From positions 62,001 through 126,000 of the forward strand of contig JAKSTM010000003.1 in the NCBI GenBank assembly GCA_024402565.1: 64,000 nt of DNA, given 5' to 3'. Shown here piece by piece: positions 34,713 to 42,728 of the stretch. The DNA comes from Treponema sp. (GTDB lineage: Bacteria > Spirochaetota > Spirochaetia > Treponematales > Treponemataceae). The first letter of the stretch is position 1; each line of letters starts with the position of its first letter. A program made the translations under genes and the position numbers. The notes under the pieces are model-generated. The model had not been told where the DNA came from, did not search any database, and worked only from the letters and a program-made list of their open reading frames with translations.

Positions 34713-35919
34713 TTTTCCTGAAAGCAAAATTGTCGTTCTTATTACAGCCGCCGGTTCTTCAACAAGAATGGGCGGTCCTGTCAAAAAAGAATATCTGGCA
34801 TTGGAATCAGGCACAGTCCTATCTACTGCCATAAAGAAATTCCTTAAAACAACAAATCCTCGAATATTACCCAGTTTAATTGTTGTTACAGTTCCAGTTA
34901 ATGGAATAGAAGAAGCCCAGAAGGCAGTTTTCTGTGATGAGGATTTAAATAAAACCCTCACAAATCATCCTGATACAAGAATCATTTTTACTGAGGGTGG
35001 TAACTCAAGACAGGGTTCTGTTTATAATGGAATAAAAACTGTTGTTAGCTCTCTTAATTTAACTGAAGAAGATTTTAACGAAACTTTTATTGCGATTCAT
35101 GACGGTGCACGTCCTTTCATCTCAGAAGAATTAATTAACCGTACTTTTGAAGCGGCTTTTATAAATGGTGCTGCTTTTCCAGGTCTTGAACCAACGGAAA
35201 CTCAAAAAGAAAAAGATGACAAAGGACTTGTTACAAAACATCTGAAACGAAGTAACCTTATTTCAGTACAGACACCTCAAATATTTAACTTAAAAAAAAT
35301 TTTTGAAGCACATACAAAAGCCTCTACAGATGGTTTTGAATATACTGATGATACAGAAATTTGGGGAAAATACTGTGGCCCTGTAGCAACCGTAAAAGGC
35401 TCTCCAGAAAACATTAAAATCACTTACCCTGATGATTACCGGAAAACAAATATGATACACACTGGTCTTGGATATGATATGCACCGCCTTATAGAAGGAA
35501 GAAAATTAGTCCTTGGAGGCGTAGAAATACCCTTTGAAAAAGGAGAAGACGGACATTCCGATGGAGACGTTCTTCTTCATGCTATTACAGATGCACTTCT
35601 CGGAGCATCAGGACTTGGCGACATAGGTTCCTTTTTCCCACCAGAAGAACCAGAATGGAAAGATGCTGATTCTAAAGTATTGTTAAAAACAGTATGGGAT
35701 AAAATCACAGAAAAAGGATGGAAGCTTGAAAACCTTGACTGTGTAATAAAAATTGAAAAACCTAAATTTTTGCCTTATCGACAAGAAGTAATTAAAAGCA
35801 TTGCAGGCATCCTGCAAGTTCCCGAAGATTCGGTTTTTGTGAAAGCAAAAACATATGAAAAAATCGGAAACTGGGAAAACCAGGTGGAAGCTTTTACCAC
35901 CTGTCTTTTATCCCGTTAA
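34699..35919 (+). CDS. ispDF: Bifunctional IspD-IspF (MEP isoprenoid pathway)
   Basis: 406 residues from the ATG at 34699 inside the end of carD; longer in-frame starts lie in the carD acidic tail. Residues ~10-240 are IspD (2-C-methyl-D-erythritol 4-phosphate cytidylyltransferase) with LITAAGSSTRMG and HDGARPF. Residues ~250-406 are IspF (MECDP synthase) with the metal-binding D260-x-H262 (GYDMHRL) and GHSDGDVLLHA. The fusion brings together two non-consecutive steps of the non-mevalonate route to IPP. The 14-nt overlap with carD points to coupled translation. Confidence 0.95.
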   Translation: MAKNNFPESKIVVLITAAGSSTRMGGPVKKEYLALESGTVLSTAIKKFLKTTNPRILPSLIVVTVPVNGIEEAQKAVFCDEDLNKTLTNHPDTRIIFTEGGNSRQGSVYNGIKTVVSSLNLTEEDFNETFIAIHDGARPFISEELINRTFEAAFINGAAFPGLEPTETQKEKDDKGLVTKHLKRSNLISVQTPQIFNLKKIFEAHTKASTDGFEYTDDTEIWGKYCGPVATVKGSPENIKITYPDDYRKTNMIHTGLGYDMHRLIEGRKLVLGGVEIPFEKGEDGHSDGDVLLHAITDALLGASGLGDIGSFFPPEEPEWKDADSKVLLKTVWDKITEKGWKLENLDCVIKIEKPKFLPYRQEVIKSIAGILQVPEDSVFVKAKTYEKIGNWENQVEAFTTCLLSR

Positions 35920-38900
35920 ACCAGACTGTCTTCATCAGGAAGAGAAAGAATCAGCTCAACCTCTCCTACTGACAAATTTGTTCGCTGTGCAATTTCTTCA
36001 TCTGACCACTTCTGTTGACGCTTCAGCACATGAACATTATGTCGAATCTGTGGAGTAATAGAAGTTCTTATATCTGGCTTTGCAGAAGAAGCTCTTGAAG
36101 TACGTGTTGCCTTTGGGGCGGCTACAGTTACATTTCTTAAAGCTTCAAACTTATCATCAACTTCTTTATTTAGCTGACCAAGATTAAGTTCCAGTTTTGT
36201 AATTCCGGTAGAAGCACTGTTCAAATCATCAATTCGTTTTTCAGAATCACTAAGGATAGCCTCGACGTTTGAAAGTTTCTTTGCAGTATCAGAAATCTTC
36301 TTTGCATTTTTCAGAATAACATCAACATCGTCCTGTACGGCTTTAATTTCTTTTGGAAGAGAAGAAACCTGACGCTGACAGTCTGAAAGAGCTGAAGAAA
36401 GTTCCTTCTGTTTTTCAAATGCATCAGAAATATCCTGACTAACTCTATCCAGAACAGACTTCTTCTGTTCGATTCTATCAAGTTTATCAGTTGAAGCATC
36501 TACAGCATCCTGGAAATTCTTAACTTTTACTTCCAGATCTACGAGATCATCTGATTTATCTGTAAGAGTCCTGATTTTGGAATCAATCTGACCTGAAAGT
36601 TCCATCATATAATTAAATCGCTGTTCAAGACTTTCAACCTTATTATGTTTGGATTCAAAGTCAGATACAGTGTCTCCGATATCATCATTCATGCGGCGAA
36701 GTTCAGAGAAACGTTTCTGGAAATCTTCAGCAACATCAGCAAATTTTTCCAGATCTTCAAAGGCCTCTTTTATACTTTCAATTTTATTATCAAGCTGCTT
36801 TTTCATGACATCAGCTTTTTCATAACCAGACATTTGAGACTGGACTGCAGTTACTTCTTTTGTAATTTCAGAAAGTCTCATGAGAAGGTCATTTGATTGT
36901 GTCTGTAAATCTTCAATCAAGGCATTCTGATTCTGGCGATTCTCTTTTATTACAATTTCAAGATTTTCTTTTAATTCATCAATACGATCACTGATTTCAT
37001 TTTCACGATCTGTAATCTTACTGTCAGAATCTTCAATTTGTTTCTTTAAAGACTGGTTATATTCCTGAAGTTCAGAAATAAATTCTTCTTCCTTTTTATG
37101 AATTTCTTCTGAAGAAGTTTTCTGGAACGATTCCAATTCTTCTTTAAACATATTTGTGGATTCAGCCATCTGTTGCTTAAGCTGCATCTTCCATGTATTA
37201 AATTCTGAGATAGCTGCATCGATGGAACTTGAACTTGTTTCCTGACGGTTTTTAATATCACCTTCAAAATTTTCAAGATCTTCCTCAATGGAATTCTGAA
37301 GTTTTTCTACAGCCGTACTGATCTGAGAAATATTCTTTTCACCTAAAGCCTTGATTTCATCTGCTGTATTTTTTGTTACTTCGTCCATACGATCAGTTGT
37401 TTCTTCTTTAAATTCATTTAACAAAGATCTGATTGTATTAATATCTGCCTGAAGTTTTGTTTTCGTACCGTCAACTTCAGAAATAACAGAATCAAGCTGA
37501 CCGTCTGTTTTTGACTGCAATGCCTGGATATTTACTTTTAATTTATCTGCATAACTTTCTTCGATTTCACGACGACTGTTTTCATATTCTTGAGTCATAA
37601 TTGAAAGGCGACCATCAAAGTCCCTCTTCCACTGACTTAAATCAGAATCAATTTTTTCTGTATTGTCTGAAAGTTTTCTCTCAAAAGCACTTTCAAATTC
37701 AGAAAGTTTTGCACTCATTGTTCCAGTTGCATTATCTTTTAGTCCGGACAAAGCTTCATCAATTTCACGAATCTTTTCTTCCAGTGCATCTGAACTTTCT
37801 TTTATACCAGAAGAAAATCTTTCATGACGCTTCTGCTGTTCCTCTGTAAATTTGTCAAAATCTGCTAAAATTCTATCCTGGACATTATTCATAGCTCCAC
37901 GTAAACTTTTGTCCAGCATATCTATATCACTAGATGAAGTTTGAAGCTGTGCGATTTTATATTCCAGATCACGTTTGTATTCACCAAGCTGATCATCAGC
38001 ACTTTCAAGGATACTTAATCGGCGGCTTTCACCATCTGCGAGTGCATTACGAATTTCATCCTGCAAAGTTTTATTAAGAGATTCCATTTTTGACTGGGAA
38101 GAAATCTTAAATTCTTCCAGACGGTTTTCTACTTCCTGGATTTTTGCATCAACCTCTGGCTTAATTTCAGAAGCCCGTTTCTCTGCGATTTCACATTCAT
38201 TCTTCAAAGAAACCACCGCTTCTTTTGTCTCTTTTAATACTGCAGTTGATGAATCTTTTATCGATTTTAAAGACTCTGTTATGCCTGCCTGGAAAGTAGA
38301 AATCTTTGTCTGAATATTTCCTGTATAAGTTTCATACTTTTCTTTAAGAGTTGAATCAAAAGTATCAACCTTCTGACTTACTTTTTCAGAATTCTGTTCA
38401 TATGTATTAAAACGATCTTCAAGTTTTTTCTGTACTTCATCGAATTGTTTCTTATAATTTTCATCAAGTTCTTTAAGCTGTTTTTCCATAGAAACAGCAA
38501 GTTCATTTTCTTCACCACTCATTCTTGAACGAAGTTCTTCCATAACATGTTCAAGATTTCCTGCTCTGGTATTAAATTCTGTTTCTACAGTATTCAGACG
38601 TGCTCCACTGTCCGAAATAAAATCTTCCACTTTTTTCTGATAATTCTGAGAGAAAACATCTGTTTTCTGTGAAAGTTTTTCATAATCAGTTTTAAATTTT
38701 TCTTCAAATTTATTGATTATATTGTCATTCTTACCAGCAATTGTATCAAGCTGGGCAGAATAATTTTGCTTAACCCCATCTAACTTTGCAGTATAACTTT
38801 CTGTAAGCTTTTCGACATGTTCTTTCATTCCAGTCTTCAGCTTATCCATATAATCTTTTACTTCTGTAGAAAGAGCTTCGTACTTTTCTTTGTAAGAAGC

Positions 38901-40409
38901 CATGAGATTTTTATAATCCTGTTCATATTCATCAGTAAGAGATTTGATCTTTATCGTGTGTTCAGTATCTATAGAATCTATACGAGCCTTAACATCTGTT
39001 TCAATAGAAGATACTCTTCCATTTACATCTGCATCAAGTCCAGAAATCTTGTCGGACAATTGAGTTTCCATTTCTTTAAGTTTATCTGAAACTCCCGTAT
39101 CAAGCGTTGTAACAAGACCATTAACTTCATTTTCAATTTTAATAATTTTATCTGAAACATTTGAATCAAGTGAATCTAGAAGACCACTAAATTCCCTTTC
39201 CATTTCCTGAATTCTATCTGAAACTCCATTATCAAGATTTATTACGCGACTATTCACATCTGTTTCAATTTTTTCGATTTTTCCAGAAAGATCTGAATCA
39301 AGATTTAAAACCCGTCCTGTAACCTCAGTTTCTATTGCAAGAAGTTTTTCTGAAACATTTGCGTCAATGTTTTCTACACGTCCAGTAATATCAGATTCTA
39401 TTACATTAAGTTTCTCTGACACTCCCGAATCCAACTTTTCTACACGCCCCATCACTTCTGTTTCTATATTATTTAGTTTTTCTGAAACACCCGTATCAAG
39501 AGAAGAAACATGACCTGAAATATCGTCCTGTATTTTTTGGATTTTTCCATTTATTTCATTGTTAAATGAACTGAGCTTTTCTTTTACATCTGAAATTATT
39601 TTTGCATCAGAAGCTTTAGACAGTTCTTCCACTTTCTTTTCGAGTTTATCTGTTCTGGTATTAAAATCATCTGTAATTCTTGCGGCACGTTTTTCTGCCT
39701 GCTGACTTAAATGCTGAAAAGCTGTATCTTCCAGTTCATCTGCTCTTTTTGCAGCTGAATCAAATGCAGTCTGAATATCAGATTTGATCTGAAGTAAAAG
39801 TCTTGAAGCTTCATTTTTCTGAACATCCAAATCCTGCTTCACATTGTCAGCATATTTTTCATATTCATTTAACAAAACTGTCCCAACTTTCTTAAGTTGT
39901 TCTTCATTTTTATCATTAAAATCTTTAGTTATCTGTGGGATACGATTATTTATATTTTCAACTTTTTTCTGCTGTTCAGAAAGACGACTATTAAGAGTGT
40001 CAACAATGCCACTTTCTTTTTTTACAAGAAGAAGATTCTCTTCCACCTTTTCGGTCATAACGTCCAGTTCTTTTAAAACTGAATCATATTGAGTAATTTT
40101 CTGTTCTATCTTGTTAACTGCTTTAATATCATCTGATAATTTTTTTATTTCCTCATTAAATTCGTCTGTACGTTCTTTTAAAACTCGGACGGCCGCATTA
40201 GCACGAGTCTGATTTCCTTCGAGGTCTGAAAGAAGATGATTAAACTCTTTTTTAATTCCATTAAACTTTTCTTCAAGCTGTGAATTGCATTTATCCGCAT
40301 ACTTTTTTACGTTCTCGTAAGAAGAATTTCTCTTTTCCAGTTCATGAAATCCATAAGAAAATGCTGCTGCCGACAAAATGGCAATAATAATTGAAATTAT
40401 GATAATCAC
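35916..40409 (-). CDS. Giant membrane-anchored coiled-coil protein (SpiroCoCo type)
   Basis: 1497 residues. One N-terminal transmembrane helix (~1-20) is followed by ~1400 residues of coiled coil. Residues ~285-482 (DNA 38964-39557) are nine tandem 22-residue units, each made of two related 11-residue halves: xVSxKLxxIET and EVxGRVxxLDS. The C-terminal ~45 residues look like an HTH (WSDEEIAQRTNLSVGEVELIL) like that ending SwrB-type membrane coiled-coil proteins. The start is GTG with GGGTGG upstream. Probably a structural or filament-forming protein of the cell envelope, or a scaffold; no enzyme domain is seen. It overlaps the ispDF stop by 4 nt and lies 26 nt after the HAD gene. Confidence 0.92.
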   Translation of the reverse strand: MIIIISIIIAILSAAAFSYGFHELEKRNSSYENVKKYADKCNSQLEEKFNGIKKEFNHLLSDLEGNQTRANAAVRVLKERTDEFNEEIKKLSDDIKAVNKIEQKITQYDSVLKELDVMTEKVEENLLLVKKESGIVDTLNSRLSEQQKKVENINNRIPQITKDFNDKNEEQLKKVGTVLLNEYEKYADNVKQDLDVQKNEASRLLLQIKSDIQTAFDSAAKRADELEDTAFQHLSQQAEKRAARITDDFNTRTDKLEKKVEELSKASDAKIISDVKEKLSSFNNEINGKIQKIQDDISGHVSSLDTGVSEKLNNIETEVMGRVEKLDSGVSEKLNVIESDITGRVENIDANVSEKLLAIETEVTGRVLNLDSDLSGKIEKIETDVNSRVINLDNGVSDRIQEMEREFSGLLDSLDSNVSDKIIKIENEVNGLVTTLDTGVSDKLKEMETQLSDKISGLDADVNGRVSSIETDVKARIDSIDTEHTIKIKSLTDEYEQDYKNLMASYKEKYEALSTEVKDYMDKLKTGMKEHVEKLTESYTAKLDGVKQNYSAQLDTIAGKNDNIINKFEEKFKTDYEKLSQKTDVFSQNYQKKVEDFISDSGARLNTVETEFNTRAGNLEHVMEELRSRMSGEENELAVSMEKQLKELDENYKKQFDEVQKKLEDRFNTYEQNSEKVSQKVDTFDSTLKEKYETYTGNIQTKISTFQAGITESLKSIKDSSTAVLKETKEAVVSLKNECEIAEKRASEIKPEVDAKIQEVENRLEEFKISSQSKMESLNKTLQDEIRNALADGESRRLSILESADDQLGEYKRDLEYKIAQLQTSSSDIDMLDKSLRGAMNNVQDRILADFDKFTEEQQKRHERFSSGIKESSDALEEKIREIDEALSGLKDNATGTMSAKLSEFESAFERKLSDNTEKIDSDLSQWKRDFDGRLSIMTQEYENSRREIEESYADKLKVNIQALQSKTDGQLDSVISEVDGTKTKLQADINTIRSLLNEFKEETTDRMDEVTKNTADEIKALGEKNISQISTAVEKLQNSIEEDLENFEGDIKNRQETSSSSIDAAISEFNTWKMQLKQQMAESTNMFKEELESFQKTSSEEIHKKEEEFISELQEYNQSLKKQIEDSDSKITDRENEISDRIDELKENLEIVIKENRQNQNALIEDLQTQSNDLLMRLSEITKEVTAVQSQMSGYEKADVMKKQLDNKIESIKEAFEDLEKFADVAEDFQKRFSELRRMNDDIGDTVSDFESKHNKVESLEQRFNYMMELSGQIDSKIRTLTDKSDDLVDLEVKVKNFQDAVDASTDKLDRIEQKKSVLDRVSQDISDAFEKQKELSSALSDCQRQVSSLPKEIKAVQDDVDVILKNAKKISDTAKKLSNVEAILSDSEKRIDDLNSASTGITKLELNLGQLNKEVDDKFEALRNVTVAAPKATRTSRASSAKPDIRTSITPQIRHNVHVLKRQQKWSDEEIAQRTNLSVGEVELILSLPDEDSLV
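38964..39557 (-). repeat. Nine 66-bp (22-residue) tandem repeats within the coiled-coil gene
   Basis: Each unit encodes a GVSEKL-type half followed by an EVxGRV-type half. Protein similarity between units is high at the Ile/Leu/Val core positions and at ET/DS boundaries. The DNA units are diverged, so the duplication is old. Confidence 0.85.
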
Positions 40410-40435
40410 TTTTTCCCACCCGTTTTTATAATAAT

Positions 40436-41122
40436 TTATTTTTCAAGCACAGCGTGCATCAAGTCTAAATAATCCCGGAACACAAAATCTGAAATTCCGG
40501 CTTTATTCGGTTTCTTTTTTGTAAACCATGCAGCTTTCATTCCTGCCGCCTTTGAACCTACAACATCATATTTGTAGCTATTTCCTACATACAAAATCTC
40601 TTCCGGTTTTATACCAAGATTTTTTGCCATAATAGAAAAAGGAACAGGCGAAGGTTTTAAGGCCCCACATTCTTCAGTTCCCAATATTTCATCACAAAAA
40701 GGTTTTATTCCCCATAATTCACCTTTCTGTTCAGGAGGAAAATCTGAAAGCAAAGCTATTTTAAATCCTGCTTCTTTGAAAGCTTTTATACATTCCAATG
40801 CATTTTTACATGGCTTAATCTTTACAAAATGAGATTTCAAACCACTGTATACTATTTTTTCCAGTTTTTCCGTTGCTTTTGCTTCTGTTATATGAAGAGC
40901 TTTAGCCATATACTTAATCTGTTCTTCATAGAAACTTCCAGTAAAATTCTCAGAAAATTTTTCTTCACGAAGGACTTTTCTGGCTTTCCCATATTTTGCG
41001 AAAAAAATTAAATGTGAAAGGAAATGAATTGGCAGACGAATATTTAGCCTCCACGTTTCGTAGAGAGTCCCGTCTATATCAAATGCGACTGCTTTTATTT
41101 CCCCAAAGTTTTTTGTGTTCAA
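40436..41122 (-). CDS. HAD-superfamily phosphatase
   Basis: 228 residues. Motif I is AFDIDGTLYE with the nucleophile D15 and acid/base D17, motif II Ser in LLSDFPPE, motif III Lys in GALKPSP, and motif IV in LYVGNSYKYDVVGSK. The helical cap (~25-100) is of the type seen in phosphoglycolate-phosphatase-like enzymes. Substrate unknown. The start is TTG with GGGGA 6 nt upstream and no ATG fits before the first beta-strand. A TATAAT box lies ~36 nt upstream. Confidence 0.85.
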   Translation of the reverse strand: MNTKNFGEIKAVAFDIDGTLYETWRLNIRLPIHFLSHLIFFAKYGKARKVLREEKFSENFTGSFYEEQIKYMAKALHITEAKATEKLEKIVYSGLKSHFVKIKPCKNALECIKAFKEAGFKIALLSDFPPEQKGELWGIKPFCDEILGTEECGALKPSPVPFSIMAKNLGIKPEEILYVGNSYKYDVVGSKAAGMKAAWFTKKKPNKAGISDFVFRDYLDLMHAVLEK

Positions 41123-41205
41123 ACTTTTTCCCCAGTAAAAATACAGTATCTCATTATACTATTAATTAACTAAATTTCATAGTGTTTTCTATATATTGAA
41201 AATTA

Positions 41206-41234
41206 TTGAAAACTCTCCTGCAAATAATTATAAT
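41206..41234 (+). promoter_or_regulatory. ackA promoter
   Basis: -35 TTGAAA 41206-41211, 17-nt spacer, -10 TATAAT 41229-41234. Near-consensus; leader ~36 nt with AAGGAC as ribosome binding site. Confidence 0.85.
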
Positions 41235-41276
41235 CTTCTATTATTTCATATCACTTTTTAATTAAGGACTTAAATC

Positions 41277-42617
41277 ATGGTAATTTTAACTTTGAACTGC
41301 GGATCATCATCTGCAAAGTATCAGGTTTATGACTGGGACAACAAAGAAGTTCTGGCCAATGGTGTAGTAGAAAGAATCGGTATCGAAGGTTCTTGCATCA
41401 CTCACAAAGCTAAGGGCAACAAAGTAGAAAAGGAAAGCCCTTGTCCTACACACAAAGAAGCAATCGAACTCATCCTTAAGATGATTACAGACAAAGAAAC
41501 TGGTGTTATCGAATCTCTCGATCAGATTGGAGCTGTTGGACACCGCGTACTTCATGGCGGAGACAAATTCACAAAATCTGTACTGGTTACTCCAGAAGTT
41601 CTTGAAACATTCAAAAGCGTTATCGACCTTGGACCACTCCACATGCCTGCAAACATCATGGGTATTGAAGCTGCACAGAAAGTTATGCCAAACGTTCCAC
41701 ACGCTGCAGTTATGGATACAGCATGGCACCAGACAATGCCAGCAGAAAACTTCATGTACGCTATTCCACACGAATGGTACGAAAAATATGCTGCACGTAA
41801 ATACGGTTTCCACGGAACATCATTCCTTTACACAGCAAAACGTGCATCAGTTCTTCTTGGAAAGAAACCAGAAGATACAAACGTTATCATCTGTCACATC
41901 GGAAACGGTGCTTCTATGTGCTGTGTAAAAAACGGAAAATGTTACGACACAACAATGGGTATCACACCTCTTGAAGGTCTCGTAATGGGTACACGTTCAG
42001 GTGACCTGGACCCTGCTCTTCCATTCTACATCATGAGAAAAACAGGAATGACTGCTGACGAAATGGATACAGCTTTGAACAAGAAATCAGGATGTCTTGG
42101 TGTAACAGGAAAATACGCTGACCGCCGCGACGTTGAAATCGCAGCAAAAGACGGTGACGAAAAAGCAAAGCTTGCTATCGAAATGGAAGCTCTCCGCATC
42201 AAAAAATACATCGGTGCTTACATGGCAGAACTTGGCCGTGTAGACGCAATCGTATTTACAGCTGGTGTTGGCGAACGCGGACCTATCTACCGCCAGAAGT
42301 CAACAGAAGGGCTTGAAGCATACGGCATCAAAATTGACGCACAGAAAAACGAATGGTCTTTCACTGGAAACGCTGAAACATGTATTTCTGCTGATGACTC
42401 AGCAACAAAGATTTTCGTTATTCCAACAGACGAAGAACTTGTTATGACAGAAGATGCTTACGCTCTTATGAAGGGAACATACGACGTTCATACAAACTTC
42501 ACATACTCTTTCCAGAGCCCAGATTACGTAAACAAAGCACGTGAAGAAGGTCTGAAAGGAGACCTGGTAAAACGTCCAAACATCGCAAAAGTTGTTGCAC
42601 GTCCACCAAAATGCTAA
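41277..42617 (+). CDS. ackA: Acetate kinase
   Basis: 446 residues. It converts acetyl phosphate and ADP to acetate and ATP, the ATP-yielding end of fermentation. Motifs: N7-CGSSSAK near the N-terminus, GFHGTS, HIGNGAS, and [10 protein letters not shown]. The C-terminus is ~45 residues longer than most acetate kinases (from about residue 400, [21 protein letters not shown]). Strong C-ending codon bias and a near-consensus promoter indicate high expression. It is followed by a 7-bp repeat array and a terminator. pta is not in the window. Confidence 0.97.
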   Translation: MVILTLNCGSSSAKYQVYDWDNKEVLANGVVERIGIEGSCITHKAKGNKVEKESPCPTHKEAIELILKMITDKETGVIESLDQIGAVGHRVLHGGDKFTKSVLVTPEVLETFKSVIDLGPLHMPANIMGIEAAQKVMPNVPHAAVMDTAWHQTMPAENFMYAIPHEWYEKYAARKYGFHGTSFLYTAKRASVLLGKKPEDTNVIICHIGNGASMCCVKNGKCYDTTMGITPLEGLVMGTRSGDLDPALPFYIMRKTGMTADEMDTALNKKSGCLGVTGKYADRRDVEIAAKDGDEKAKLAIEMEALRIKKYIGAYMAELGRVDAIVFTAGVGERGPIYRQKSTEGLEAYGIKIDAQKNEWSFTGNAETCISADDSATKIFVIPTDEELVMTEDAYALMKGTYDVHTNFTYSFQSPDYVNKAREEGLKGDLVKRPNIAKVVARPPKC

Positions 42618-42620
42618 ATC

Positions 42621-42655
42621 AATTCACAATGCACAATGCACAATACTTAATGCAA
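42621..42655 (+). repeat. 7-bp repeat array after the ackA stop codon
   Basis: Five units: AATTCAC, AATGCAC, AATGCAC, AATACTT, AATGCAA, starting 4 nt after the stop. Same orientation relative to the gene as the array at 26017. Confidence 0.8.
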
Positions 42656-42666
42656 AGTAAAATGTG

Positions 42667-42708
42667 AAAAAAAACGGCGTCTTGAAAAACAAGACGCCGT
42701 TTCTATTT
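42667..42708. terminator. Terminator between ackA and the secreted-protein gene
   Basis: AAAACGGCGTCTTG, loop A5, CAAGACGCCGTTT. The T-run is best on the minus strand (eight T) but the hairpin can serve both convergent genes. Confidence 0.92.
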
Positions 42709-42728
42709 AACAGATTTTTAAGCCCGGT

